Origin: Pelotomaculum isophthalicicum JI
Lineage (GTDB): Bacteria; Bacillota; Desulfotomaculia; Desulfotomaculales; Pelotomaculaceae
Reading direction: 5' to 3'
Length of the DNA: 53,688 bases
NCBI RefSeq assembly: GCF_029478095.1
Contig: NZ_JAKOAV010000015.1
Location: 35,332-89,019 of the forward strand
Shown here: positions 1-8,602 of the stretch, piece by piece
Layout of the letters: each line of letters opens with the position of its first letter
Numbering within the stretch: position 1 is the first letter of the stretch
Notes under the pieces: model-generated
The model's database searches: none
What the model saw: only the letters and a program-made list of their open reading frames with translations
What the model was told of the DNA's origin: nothing
Program-made: the position numbers and the translations under genes

Positions 1-624
1 TATATCAATGGCCTGAAAAAAGTTTAAGCACAAGCCTTTCAGGGAACCGTCAAAAGGACAGTCCAGCTTCAGCCATACCAGTTGCGTCCGGTCAAAGCTA
101 TGTCCGTTATACTCGGTATGCACGATCACCTGGGGATAAAGGGACAAAACACTATCCAGGGCAGTGGTTTTACCGACACCACTGGTACCGATAATAGAAA
201 ACCCAGCCGCAGAAGAACGGATAATCGGCACATAGCCATCTTCGCCCGCGCCCCAATCAAGATCGCGAAACCCCGCTCTCATTTGCTTTATCCACTCAGC
301 AGAAATTGGATTGCGGGCCATGTAACCGTTCCGGATCATCCTGGAAAACCGTTGTTCCAAGTCCAAATGAATGGGTAATGGTTCGATATAATTGGTTATC
401 GTTTGTACAGACTGTAAGCGCCTCTGGGCATTCCAATAGCGACCCGCTTCGTCATAGACAGGCTTCCGGCGAATGCGATTTGCCGCTTCTTCCGGCATTA
501 AAACAGGTGGTAAGGCTTCAATAAACGCATTATGCCTGTACATCGCCTCTTCAGTCAAATGATATTTCGCAGATATTTGATTACCAATAAAAACATTTCG
601 CCCATAAATCTGTTCCGTAATCAT
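1..624 (-). CDS. tnsC: TnsC-like transposition ATPase, N-terminal 208 residues (runs off the window)
   Basis: AAA+ regulator that in Tn7 couples target selection (TnsD/TniQ) to the TnsAB transposase. The frame opens at an ATG 7 bases after the tnsB stop, behind a GGGAAG ribosome site, and stays open to base 1. It shows a clear Walker A, GTSGVGKTT, with Lys at about residue 152, preceded by a roughly 140-residue N-terminal region typical of TnsC. Recognisable words around the P-loop are SAAGFSIIGTSGVGKTTALD and LVWLKLDCPFDGS. The Walker B and sensor motifs lie outside the window. Assignment rests on the P-loop, the position after tnsB and the gene order. Confidence 0.88.
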   Translation of the reverse strand, partial: MITEQIYGRNVFIGNQISAKYHLTEEAMYRHNAFIEALPPVLMPEEAANRIRRKPVYDEAGRYWNAQRRLQSVQTITNYIEPLPIHLDLEQRFSRMIRNGYMARNPISAEWIKQMRAGFRDLDWGAGEDGYVPIIRSSAAGFSIIGTSGVGKTTALDSVLSLYPQVIVHTEYNGHSFDRTQLVWLKLDCPFDGSLKGLCLNFFQAIDI

Positions 625-631
625 ATTTTCA

Positions 632-2854
632 TCACTTCCCTTTGCGCTGGCCTTTCAATATGTCAAGAAATGCCTTTTGCCGAGATACTTTTTTACACCC
701 TGTACTCTCTTCAACATGTTCAGAAGGAGTTATCCCATGGTGTTTCACAGCATTATGCTTACTGGCTTTGTTAGTACTTGAAACTTTGTCTTTCTCAAAC
801 TCCCATACCTCTTCTTTCCGAATGCGCTCTTTTTCATTAGACCTGTTCCGACGGATATTTTTAAGCCGCTGCCGGTCACTTATTTCACTGGAACGCGTAA
901 ATTCTGTCTGCTCTTTGGCTTCTGCCACTATGGCTTCTATGCGAGCATTTAATTCCGCCTTAGATTGCATATGCTTGTTAGCATATAATGAAGTTTGCAT
1001 ATGTTCAAACTCCAGTAAATCTAAAACTTCCTCCAGACGGTGTCCCTTATATCGCTCTTCGGCTTTTAGCAATTGACAGGTTTCAATCTCTTTTCCACCT
1101 TTTATACGCAAGTAAATTATATCGGTATTTCGAGGATCATAGGATACGTGTACCTTCCAATTACCATAAGCTCTGGCCCTTTCAAACCACTGTTCCTGGA
1201 TGGCACGCTCGCAACTGTAATACATTCCTTTAAAGCGAATTCCTTTAAAAGTAACCGTGGCTTCTGATTTCGGCATAAGGTTCAGCATGATTATTTCGGG
1301 TGACTTTTCCCTCAAGTGACCGCTCCTGTTTTTAATCCCCCACTTCCACAGATCAATAGGAATCGGCTCAACGTGTTCTTGAATCATAAATTCATCCCGT
1401 AAATACCACTCGATACGGTGATGCATGTTGTGGTTAATAGCTGTTAGTATCACTATTTTTGTAAATTGGTGTAAATCCAGCGTTGCATCTAAACGGTGAT
1501 CCCGCTCTCCCCTTTCGCGATAACGTTCCTTTATGGCCCCTGGAAGCCAATGAATTGCCTTCAGGTTGGCCAGGCGAAATGTCTGCTCGACGATTCCCTT
1601 CCAGTCGGCTCTGTATGGGGGTGTATTGGCTACAGTAATGTTCAGAGAATCTACCAAATTATCAGCATTGACCCCTTCCATTTCTCCTCGGTCTGCCAGA
1701 ATGGTCTCCGGGAGGTAATGGCAAGGCCAGTCTTGGCCGGATAATTCAATACCGTACTCTGCACAAAAGGTAACCTTGTCCGTGGCTGCATTGGCCAAAG
1801 CCATCATTGCTCCAATCCAGCTGGGTCCCTCCAGACCAATATATAATCCTGCAATCATCCGGCTAAAAACATCAATAACCACATAAATTACGGGTCTTCC
1901 AATAATCTGTGAGCGATCAAAGCTGCTTACCAGATATACATCGGCTATTGTAGCGTCAATTTGATAGATAGAGCCCGGACCTATTGCCATCCGTGTCGAA
2001 TTCCCTAAAACGGCCCGATGCCGTAAAGCAAACCCACGTTTACCTTCCCTGGCAGTAATCGATTGGCGCAAGTCTAATTCTTTGGCATACCAATAACGAA
2101 ACTGTCCAAAGGTTGGTAGTTCCGAAACAACGGGCAGAATAGGAATCTTGATGTTTCCTTCCTCACGGTATCCATTATTAAAGTGTTTTTCAATCATTAA
2201 ATCATAGGCCCGTTTTAAAGGGGCTTTATTTTTGTTATTATAGTACATTTGAATGGCTATCCGAAATATTCTCCTAACATCATCATCGACATTAATGCCG
2301 GCTTTTTTATTATCCAATTTAGCGATCTTAGGAGGCCGTCCCCTTTTCTTGCCTTCCGTCGCTTTTCGCTCTTTACCAGGAGCGCCGCACCGATCATATG
2401 CAGGTAATAAGGCATTTTTTGTCTTACCCCCGGCCCAGTATTTACGCAAATATTTATAAACTGTTTTCGTTTGGACACCATATTGTCCGGATATGTGATG
2501 TAATAGACGCCCCCGTCCTTCCGATTTATAAATACCCGGTTCATCCGCCACAAGATCTTTAATTATTTCCCATGCACGATCCCGCCGTTCACGGTGTTTC
2601 TGCAAAATCTTCGAATCAGGCAGAGCCAGGGCAGTATACGGGTCACTTATTCGCTTAATCGCTATCCCGTCGGCAAAGGCTTTTTCAATTTCCACAACAT
2701 CCTTCCATTCCGGGAGAGCCTTCGGATTTAAAAGGGCAAAGACAACGACTTTCTTTCCCTTTGCATCAATCCAGAGCACCCGTTCAAGTCGATTGCTCCC
2801 TTCGCCACCATCCAACCACTCAATAATCGTATTTATAGCTATTGTTGTTGTCAT
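632..2854 (-). CDS. tnsB: TnsB-like DDE transposase
   Basis: Rve/RNase H-fold integrase that binds the transposon ends and joins the 3' strands to the target. The 740-residue length fits TnsB (Tn7 TnsB is about 700). The catalytic triad is visible as QIDAT (Asp300), LADRGE (Asp388) and KGIVEQTF (Glu423), with the 35-residue D-E spacing of this superfamily. An N-terminal helix-turn-helix DNA-binding region and a mu-type C-terminal beta-barrel region (about 520-600) are inferred. The basic, Lys/Arg/Glu-rich C-terminus is where TnsB normally contacts TnsC. The start codon overlaps the tnsA stop by 4 bases (ATGA), indicating translational coupling. The frame is intact. Confidence 0.93.
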   Translation of the reverse strand: MTTTIAINTIIEWLDGGEGSNRLERVLWIDAKGKKVVVFALLNPKALPEWKDVVEIEKAFADGIAIKRISDPYTALALPDSKILQKHRERRDRAWEIIKDLVADEPGIYKSEGRGRLLHHISGQYGVQTKTVYKYLRKYWAGGKTKNALLPAYDRCGAPGKERKATEGKKRGRPPKIAKLDNKKAGINVDDDVRRIFRIAIQMYYNNKNKAPLKRAYDLMIEKHFNNGYREEGNIKIPILPVVSELPTFGQFRYWYAKELDLRQSITAREGKRGFALRHRAVLGNSTRMAIGPGSIYQIDATIADVYLVSSFDRSQIIGRPVIYVVIDVFSRMIAGLYIGLEGPSWIGAMMALANAATDKVTFCAEYGIELSGQDWPCHYLPETILADRGEMEGVNADNLVDSLNITVANTPPYRADWKGIVEQTFRLANLKAIHWLPGAIKERYRERGERDHRLDATLDLHQFTKIVILTAINHNMHHRIEWYLRDEFMIQEHVEPIPIDLWKWGIKNRSGHLREKSPEIIMLNLMPKSEATVTFKGIRFKGMYYSCERAIQEQWFERARAYGNWKVHVSYDPRNTDIIYLRIKGGKEIETCQLLKAEERYKGHRLEEVLDLLEFEHMQTSLYANKHMQSKAELNARIEAIVAEAKEQTEFTRSSEISDRQRLKNIRRNRSNEKERIRKEEVWEFEKDKVSSTNKASKHNAVKHHGITPSEHVEESTGCKKVSRQKAFLDILKGQRKGK

Positions 2855-3687
2855 ACATGTTCACCTACTTGGTTAACAGGTTGTTTTGAGCGGATAACAA
2901 CCATCGGCTTACCGGTATCAATAGGCTTATTCATTTCCACCATCCACACCCGATTGGCAATGAAATGCCGAACAACCCACAGACTACTTCCAGATTCCAA
3001 TCCTAATATAGCATCCACTTCAAGAGCCCCATGTGCAAGAGGCATCTTGGGCTTCATGACATGATTAAAAAGTACCGGCTCAATTTGGGCAAGAATTTTC
3101 GGAGTGATCGCTGGAGAATTCGACAAATCCTTTGCAGAATGAACCCACTTCACATTCTTTACTAGGGCTTCCGGGATTTCGTTTTCCGTGACAATACCCC
3201 AATCGACTCCTCGCTCCTTCCAATATGTCTGCTCTATTTCCAGCTTTTCAATCTTTCGCTTGGAACTAAGCTCATTAGCTGACCTTAATGCCCGTACCTT
3301 TAGTTCCACACGATGGTTCACCTGTACGTCAATCAGGAAGTCCGAGGTCATAACAAAAGCTTCCTTAGTCTTGGGATCTGTAGGATGCTTAATTCCCAAT
3401 CTTTCTGCGATCTCCTGTGTAGCTTCGAGGGGAAGCGGGTATTGTTCACGAATATCCATTACCACATCCGACCAGTCCAGGACATAAAAATAATCGAGTT
3501 CTCCTTGAGATAAAAAATGATGTACTCTCCCGGTTTTCCAACCTGCAACACGAGTGGATAATCCTTGAGAAGGTACATCACGAATGGTGCGCCAGGGAAG
3601 GTAGTCGCAGCCATAACCTTGACCGCGTCCTTCCTTGATCATCTTTTCAATTTTAGCGGCTGTAGTAGCCCTATTACGCTTTGCCAT
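2851..3687 (-). CDS. tnsA: TnsA-like endonuclease, 5'-strand cleavage subunit
   Basis: PD-(D/E)XK nuclease that nicks the 5' ends of the element so Tn7 moves by true cut-and-paste rather than cointegration. The 278-residue length matches TnsA. Candidate catalytic residues are Glu81 in DIREQYP, Asp116 in MTSDFLID and the ELK pair Glu128/Lys130 in RVELKVRA. The C-terminal part (about 170-278) would be the winged-helix domain that contacts TnsC. It is the first gene of the tnsABC operon, overlaps tnsB by 4 bases and starts about 30 bases downstream of a TATAAT box. Nothing suggests damage. Confidence 0.92.
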   Translation of the reverse strand: MAKRNRATTAAKIEKMIKEGRGQGYGCDYLPWRTIRDVPSQGLSTRVAGWKTGRVHHFLSQGELDYFYVLDWSDVVMDIREQYPLPLEATQEIAERLGIKHPTDPKTKEAFVMTSDFLIDVQVNHRVELKVRALRSANELSSKRKIEKLEIEQTYWKERGVDWGIVTENEIPEALVKNVKWVHSAKDLSNSPAITPKILAQIEPVLFNHVMKPKMPLAHGALEVDAILGLESGSSLWVVRHFIANRVWMVEMNKPIDTGKPMVVIRSKQPVNQVGEHV

Positions 3688-3717
3688 CTGGGAACACCTG
3701 TTCTCTTATTTATTCCC

Positions 3718-3746
3718 ATTATAAACCAAAGCGCTACAGAAGTCTA
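3718..3746 (-). promoter_or_regulatory. Predicted tnsABC promoter
   Basis: On the minus strand, TAGACT (3746-3741), a 17-base spacer and a perfect TATAAT (3723-3718) lie upstream of tnsA. The -35 box abuts the innermost TnsB-type repeat (3746-3766). TnsB bound at the end could therefore block transcription, as reported for Tn7 itself. The placement is seen; the autoregulation is inferred. Confidence 0.6.
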
Positions 3747-3828
3747 CAACTTTATTTTCTTGTTGCACAACATTATTTTTTAGTTTCCAACATTACTTTT
3801 TAGTGTACAACTTTGTTTTATTTGATCA
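3746..3828. repeat. Transposon end with four tandem TnsB-binding-type repeats
   Basis: Four AT-rich units begin at 3746, 3767, 3787 and 3807, that is every 20-21 bases. Each starts ACAAC or CCAAC followed by TTTATTTT, ATTATTTT, ATTACTTT or TTTGTTTT. Read from the other strand the units end ..AATAAAGTTGT, close in character to the Tn7 TnsB box (GACAATAAAGTC). Four closely packed sites are the hallmark of the Tn7 right end. The outermost unit stops at about 3826-3828, next to the palindrome TTTGATCAAA, which probably marks the element terminus. Confidence 0.75.
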
Positions 3829-3900
3829 AATCTGAACTATATTCTGATATTCTATTCCACTGTCACACTCTTTGCCAAGTTCCTTGGCTTATCAACGTCG
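3829..3900. other. attTn7: insertion point plus glmS 3' recognition segment
   Basis: The insertion junction inferred here (about 3828) is 23-24 bases beyond the glmS stop codon (3854-3852). The last glmS codons, encoding NLAKSVTVE, are the stretch TnsD recognises in classical attTn7. A 5-base target duplication could not be tested because the other end of the element is outside the window. Confidence 0.65.
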
Positions 3901-5681
3901 CATCCCCGCTCTACCGCAGTATGATAAGCCAGCAACTGCAGGGGGATCACGGCCAGAACCGGGGCCAGGACCGGGTGGGTCTTGGGGATGTAAGAAGTTC
4001 GGCCGGCCACCTTCTCCACTTCTGTGCGACCGTCGGTGGCGAGGGCCAGCACAGCGGCGCCGCGGGCGTTGACTTCCTGGATGTTGCTGACCATCTTATC
4101 GAAAAGATCGTCCTGGGTGGTTAAGGCCACGACCGGCACATCCTCCTCAATCAGAGCCAGGGTTCCGTGTTTCAGTTCGCCGGCGGCATAGGCCTCGGCA
4201 TGAATATATGAAATCTCCTTCAGCTTCAGGGACCCTTCCATCGCCACGGCGTAGTCCAGCCCCCTGCCCAAGAAGAAAACGCACTTGCTGCGCGCCAATT
4301 CCCTGGCATATTCCCGCATCTCCACCGAGTTGTCCAGAATGGCCTGGGCTTTGGTGTCCAACATCTTCATTTCATTTATTATCTCTTTAGCCTCTTCCGG
4401 CTTCATTTCGCCACGCACGGTCGCCAGGCGCACAGCCAGGAGGAACATGGACAGCAGTTGTGTCGTATAGGCCTTGGTTGACGCCACGGCAATTTCGGGG
4501 CCGGCCCAGGTATAGATAACATCGTCGGCTTCCCTGGATACTGAACTGCCTACCACGTTGGTTACGGCGACCACCCGCGCTCCCTGCCGTCTGGCCTCCC
4601 GCAGCGCGGCCAGTGTGTCGGCGGTTTCACCGGACTGGCTGATGATGATTACCAGTGTGCCGGGCTCAATAATGGGGTGGCGGTAGCGAAATTCTGAGGC
4701 AATATCAACCTCCACGGGGATACGCGCCAGTTTTTCGATAACGTATTTGCCCACTATACCGGCATGGTAGGCGGTGCCGCAGGCGGAAATGAAGATTTTT
4801 TTCAAGCCCTTGATTTCTTCCGGGGTCATTTTGACCTCTTCCAGAACCACTTCTGAGTTGTCCGCCGTGATGCGGCCGCGGATGGTATCCCTGATTGCTT
4901 TGGGCTGCTCAAAAATTTCTTTTAGCATGAAGTGGTCGTAGCCGCTCTTTTCGGCTTGCTTAGCTTCCCAATTCACTTCAAAAACATCTTTATTTACTGG
5001 GTTGCAGTTTTTGTCCATGATATTGATCTGCCCGGTCTCCAGTACGGCCACTTCTCCGTCGTTAAGAACATATGTGTGGCGGGTATAATTCAAGAAGGCG
5101 GGTATGTCGGAGGCCAGAAAATATTCCCCGTCGCCCAACCCTATAACCAGGGGACTGTCCTGCCGCACTGCCACCAGTTTATTTGGTTCATGCGATGAAA
5201 CCACTACCATGGCGTAAGAACCCTCCAGTTTTGACACCGCTTTCAAAACTGCTTCCACCAGGTCGCCGTCATAAAAATGCTCAATCAAGTGGGGAAGCAC
5301 TTCGGTGTCAGTTTGGGAGGCAAAGGTATGCCCCTGCCACTGCAGCCAATCCTTAAGGTTCAGGTAGTTTTCAATAATACCGTTGTGCACGACGGCGAAC
5401 TTTCCGGTACAGTCGGTATGGGGGTGGGCGTTTTCATCGGAAGGCTTCCCGTGTGTCGCCCAGCGGGTGTGTCCGATCCCTACATTGGCGCTGTAGCTTT
5501 GTCCATTTAGTCTATCCTTCAGAACGGTCAGCCTGCCCTCTTTTTTTATGACTTCAATGCCGTCTTCTCCGGGAATTGCCACCCCGGCGGAATCATAGCC
5601 CCGGTATTCTAACTTTTCCAAACCGCCGACTAAAACGGAAACGGCCTCTTTCGAACCGATATATCCGACGATACCACACAT
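3852..5681 (-). CDS. glmS: Glutamine-fructose-6-phosphate aminotransferase (isomerizing)
   Basis: Makes glucosamine-6-phosphate from fructose-6-phosphate and glutamine, the first committed step to UDP-GlcNAc for the wall. Full length at 609 residues. The N-terminal nucleophile is Cys2 in MCGIVGYIG. The class-II glutamine amidotransferase domain (1-220) carries GIGHTRWATHG and HNGIIEN. Two SIS isomerase domains follow, with ISQSGETADT and ASTKAYTTQ. The C-terminus ends NLAKSVTVE and a TAG stop. An AGGAGG site precedes the ATG. It is preceded by a glmS ribozyme, so expression is probably controlled by mRNA self-cleavage in response to its own product. The Tn7-like element sits just past its stop and leaves the gene intact. 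Confidence 0.98.
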   Translation of the reverse strand: MCGIVGYIGSKEAVSVLVGGLEKLEYRGYDSAGVAIPGEDGIEVIKKEGRLTVLKDRLNGQSYSANVGIGHTRWATHGKPSDENAHPHTDCTGKFAVVHNGIIENYLNLKDWLQWQGHTFASQTDTEVLPHLIEHFYDGDLVEAVLKAVSKLEGSYAMVVVSSHEPNKLVAVRQDSPLVIGLGDGEYFLASDIPAFLNYTRHTYVLNDGEVAVLETGQINIMDKNCNPVNKDVFEVNWEAKQAEKSGYDHFMLKEIFEQPKAIRDTIRGRITADNSEVVLEEVKMTPEEIKGLKKIFISACGTAYHAGIVGKYVIEKLARIPVEVDIASEFRYRHPIIEPGTLVIIISQSGETADTLAALREARRQGARVVAVTNVVGSSVSREADDVIYTWAGPEIAVASTKAYTTQLLSMFLLAVRLATVRGEMKPEEAKEIINEMKMLDTKAQAILDNSVEMREYARELARSKCVFFLGRGLDYAVAMEGSLKLKEISYIHAEAYAAGELKHGTLALIEEDVPVVALTTQDDLFDKMVSNIQEVNARGAAVLALATDGRTEVEKVAGRTSYIPKTHPVLAPVLAVIPLQLLAYHTAVERGCDVDKPRNLAKSVTVE

Positions 5682-5765
5682 TTTTTATTCCTCCTGATAT
5701 TTTTCTCTCAAATAAAAAAGCCGGGCGCACTTAAGCCACGGCACTAAATTACGGTTTATTAAAGA

Positions 5766-5993
5766 CAATACTTCTCCCTTGATCGGTTTTGCCGCTTTCG
5801 GCCGCCGGCATTTTTGTCCCAACGGTTGCCCGGTGGTTTTGTAATGCCTTTGACGGTCCGGCCGGACCGGGGGGAACCCGCCGAAAATCTCGATTAACCC
5901 CCTCCTCGTCAACCCTGAAAAGTCACCTGTAATCTAATCATCCAAGACTCGAATTTCAAACAATTTTTAAAATTCGAGCAGGGTTCTGGCGCT
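5766..5993 (-). ncRNA. glmS ribozyme (GlcN6P-activated self-cleaving riboswitch)
   Basis: The minus strand upstream of glmS carries the conserved ribozyme core. The cleavage-site segment AAGCGCCAGAAC puts the scissile bond between A5993 and G5992. It is followed by TTGACGAGGAGGGGGTT, ATCGAGATTTTCGGCGG, a CCCCCCGG arm, the ACAAAACC segment and a GGGAGAAG tail. Ligand-bound ribozyme cuts its own 5' UTR, after which RNase J degrades the glmS message in Firmicutes. An open frame crosses this region (5685-5912) but it is not a gene. Confidence 0.95.
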
Positions 5994-6055
5994 TGCGATT
6001 TAATTGTATCCATAAATCATACATTAGATTCTTTGATAATCACCCCATTAACCAG

Positions 6056-7393
6056 TTATTTTAATTTCGTGATCAAGTTTGCCAACCTGCCCACAATATC
6101 TTTCAACTGCTCCATATCCTTTCCCTCTGCCATCACCCGCACCAATGGTTCAGTGCCGGAAGGCCGGACCAGGATACGTCCTTTCCCGCCAAGTTCCTGT
6201 TCAAGTTCCTTGACAGCCCCGGCCAGAACTTCGCTGTTCATCACCAGTGACTTATCCTCAACCCGCACGTTTTCGAGCAACTGGGGAAACCGCTCCATTT
6301 GGGACGCCAGTTCATCCAGCGGCCGGCCGCTCTCTTTCATCACTGTCAAGAGCTGCAAAGCGGTGAGAATTCCGTCGCCTGTCGTATTATGGTCTAAAGA
6401 TATGATATGGCCGGACTGCTCTCCCCCAAAGCGCGCGCCGGTGCGCAGCAGCTCTTCCAGGACATAGCGGTCGCCTACATTGGTCTCCACCACCCTGATT
6501 CCGGATTCCCGGAGCGCCAGGTGCAGCCCGAGGTTGCTCATGACTGTAACGACAACAGTATTCTCCGCCAGCAAGCCTTTTTCCTTCAAATGGCGGGCAC
6601 ACATAACCATGATCTGGTCACCGTCAACCAGCCTGCCCTTGGCGTCCACCGCCAGCACCCGGTCGGCGTCACCGTCATGCGCGAGTCCGAGGTCGGCTCC
6701 CGTTGACACAACGGCGCCCATCAAGGCTTCCGGGTGAGTCGAACCGCACCCGTCATTTATGTTGATCCCGTCCGGCTTATTGAAAATAGGCAAGACTGCC
6801 GCGCCTAATTCGCTGAAAACCCGGGGAGCCACCTGAAAAGCCGCTCCGTTGGCACAGTCCACCACGATTCTTAACCCTTTTAGCCTGGTACTGAAGTTGT
6901 CTTTAACATATTTAACGTAACGATCGACAGCGTCGTCCATTTGATACGACCGGCCGACATCGCCGCCCGTAGGGTAAGGAACGTCGGCACACTCCTCCTC
7001 GACCAGGGCTTCAATGGCCTCCTCAGTCTCATCCGGAAGTTTATAGCCGCTGGCGCTGAAAAACTTGATCCCGTTGTCTTCAACCGGATTATGCGAAGCG
7101 GAGATAACTACTCCGCCCGCTGCCTTTAAATCACGGGTCAGATAGGCTATGGCGGGAGTCGGCATTACTCCCAGTTTGATCACATCAACACCGGCGGAGC
7201 AAATGCCCGCGACCAGGGCGGCTTCCAGCATATCACCGGAGATGCGGGTATCCTTACCAATCACCATGCGGTTGCCGGCGCCGTCACGGGCTAAAATATG
7301 CGCCCCTGCCCGGCCAAGCTTAAAAGCCAGTTCCGGGGAAAGTTTGTGGTTAGCCACACCTCTTACCCCGTCAGTCCCAAACATTTTCCCCAT
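6056..7393 (-). CDS. glmM: Phosphoglucosamine mutase
   Basis: Interconverts glucosamine-6-phosphate and glucosamine-1-phosphate, directly after GlmS on the path to UDP-GlcNAc. The start chosen is the ATG at 7393 ([12 protein letters not shown]), behind a GAGGAGACC ribosome site; the longer frame upstream has no supporting signal. That gives 445 residues, the normal family size. Visible motifs are the phosphoserine loop [12 protein letters not shown], the metal loop DGDADR, the sugar-binding GGEQSGH and the C-terminal phosphate loop [11 protein letters not shown]. It lies between cdaR and glmS, separated from cdaR by an intergenic repeat. Confidence 0.97.
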   Translation of the reverse strand: MGKMFGTDGVRGVANHKLSPELAFKLGRAGAHILARDGAGNRMVIGKDTRISGDMLEAALVAGICSAGVDVIKLGVMPTPAIAYLTRDLKAAGGVVISASHNPVEDNGIKFFSASGYKLPDETEEAIEALVEEECADVPYPTGGDVGRSYQMDDAVDRYVKYVKDNFSTRLKGLRIVVDCANGAAFQVAPRVFSELGAAVLPIFNKPDGININDGCGSTHPEALMGAVVSTGADLGLAHDGDADRVLAVDAKGRLVDGDQIMVMCARHLKEKGLLAENTVVVTVMSNLGLHLALRESGIRVVETNVGDRYVLEELLRTGARFGGEQSGHIISLDHNTTGDGILTALQLLTVMKESGRPLDELASQMERFPQLLENVRVEDKSLVMNSEVLAGAVKELEQELGGKGRILVRPSGTEPLVRVMAEGKDMEQLKDIVGRLANLITKLK

Positions 7394-7480
7394 GAAATGG
7401 TCTCCTCTCGCAAGTAAAAAATCACAAACTATTATAACTATGCGCCACGGGAATGTCAATTTCCATGTATCTAATAATTT

Positions 7481-7583
7481 ATCAGGTAATCAGAATTCAG
7501 TAGTCAGAATTCAGAATATATTGGGACGATAAACTGTTTTTTTATTCTGACTCCTGACTCCTGACTTCTGACTCCTGACTCCT
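7481..7583. repeat. Dispersed inverted repeat, copy A
   Basis: Left arm built from short units (TCAGAATT, CAGTAGT, CAGAATT, CAGAATA), a centre with GGGACGATAAA, and a right arm with ATTCTGACTCCTGAC followed by more CTCCTGAC/TTCTGAC units. The arms are imperfectly complementary and can fold into one long hairpin. Copies B to E of the same design occur at 13950, 17301, 45001 and 46268. It fills the gap between glmM and cdaR. Confidence 0.85.
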
Positions 7584-7640
7584 TGATTAATATATTCTAT
7601 GTTATCCGGAAATGCCCGGTTAATCGCCTGCAAAGGTAGT

Positions 7641-8600
7641 TTATGGCTTTTGCGGCGTGGTTCCGCCATCGCTTGGCGGCGGTTGCTGCTGCGCTTCTAT
7701 CTTATTAACTTCCACCTGTACTTTCACCCGGTTGGGATAAATATTGGCAACGCCGGATACAGGTATCAAAGCAACTTCTTTGACAAGGTTTTTATCAATG
7801 CCGCGAATGTCCACGGGCTCCGTTTTTATTTGAGTTACAGCTCCGGTTGCCTCCGGCGGTCCCAATACCTGCACAACAGCCGGATCAGATACAACCCGCG
7901 CCACTGCGAAGCCGGTGGCCGGAGTACCGGTCAACTGGGGCTGCACGGGTACAGTCTTGGGTATGGCTGAACTGGTGATTGGAACTATCACCCGCACCAT
8001 TGAAGGATTCAAAGAAACGCTCAGATTGCCTGTGGTAACCGTGAGGCTCAGCTCTATATCCTGCGTGGCGGACTGGACATCTACTACGGCGGTGGCTTGA
8101 CTTACCTCAGTTACAGCTTTGCTTGGCCCCCTGGCGATTACCGTACTGGGCTGGCACAGCGGTGTCTGAGCGACATATCCTTGCGGGGGTTTCCCGCGCA
8201 GGTTGACGGCAACCGGGATCACTTTTTCTACTAATGAGTCGATTGTCACGTTGACCTCATTCGGATAGACTTGCACCACCCGGAGACCCGGTGGGGAGCT
8301 CACCTGGACAGGTACAGTGACTTCGCCGGTTTCTCCTTCAGGTATGCTGACCAGGGCCCGAAAGTCTCCCGGAGCTATATTGGCCAATTGGGTCTTGTTC
8401 CCGTGCACCTTCACTCTAACACTTTCAGGCATCCCGCCGGTAATTAAATAATTCTGAGCAAGACCGCTATTTTCCAGGTTCACATTGATCTCCTTGTCCG
8501 TAGTGGGGTTTTGCTCATTGCTGACATATATCCATAGAATAATAGCAAGAAAAACAGAAAGGAATTTTATTGAATTACGTTGCCAGTCTATGCGCACCAT
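7641..8600 (-). CDS. cdaR: YbbR-domain protein, CdaA regulator
   Basis: Membrane-anchored regulator of the diadenylate cyclase CdaA. One N-terminal transmembrane helix (about residues 10-27, FLSVFLAIILWIYVS) is followed by an extracellular portion with about three YbbR repeats (roughly 50-300). A Gln/Pro-rich tail ends the 319-residue protein. The ATG at 8600 lies 2 bases after the cdaA stop, so the two are translationally linked. This cdaA-cdaR-glmM order is widespread in Firmicutes, and CdaR is known to modulate CdaA activity. Confidence 0.92.
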   Translation of the reverse strand: MVRIDWQRNSIKFLSVFLAIILWIYVSNEQNPTTDKEINVNLENSGLAQNYLITGGMPESVRVKVHGNKTQLANIAPGDFRALVSIPEGETGEVTVPVQVSSPPGLRVVQVYPNEVNVTIDSLVEKVIPVAVNLRGKPPQGYVAQTPLCQPSTVIARGPSKAVTEVSQATAVVDVQSATQDIELSLTVTTGNLSVSLNPSMVRVIVPITSSAIPKTVPVQPQLTGTPATGFAVARVVSDPAVVQVLGPPEATGAVTQIKTEPVDIRGIDKNLVKEVALIPVSGVANIYPNRVKVQVEVNKIEAQQQPPPSDGGTTPQKP

Positions 8601-8602
8601 CG

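Larger units (their letters stand above)
1..3828 (-). mobile_element. Tn7-like transposon, glmS-proximal (right) end, partial
   Basis: Three adjacent genes, tnsA-tnsB-tnsC, read away from glmS. Outside tnsA lies an AT-rich block with four tandem TnsB-type repeats, and the block stops roughly 24 bases past the glmS stop codon. This is the known architecture of Tn7 integrated at attTn7, where TnsD reads the 3' end of glmS and the right (tnsA) end faces it. The rest of tnsC, any tnsD/tniQ, the cargo and the left end are beyond the window start. The exact terminus is inferred: 5'-TGATCAAATAAAACAAAG read inward on the minus strand is the best candidate, but it begins TGA rather than the usual TGT. 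Confidence 0.85.

Noticed and set aside
5685-5912. 75-residue open frame upstream of glmS
   Set aside because: It lies inside the glmS ribozyme and its leader; conservation there is structural RNA, not protein.
7394-7459. 22-codon N-terminal extension of glmM
   Set aside because: The ATG at 7393 has the ribosome site and gives the invariant family start MGKMFGTDG.
7481-7583. CRISPR-like reading of the CAGTAGT/CAGAATT unit arrays
   Set aside because: Units are 7-8 bases with no spacers and sit in complementary arms; this is an inverted repeat family, not a CRISPR array.
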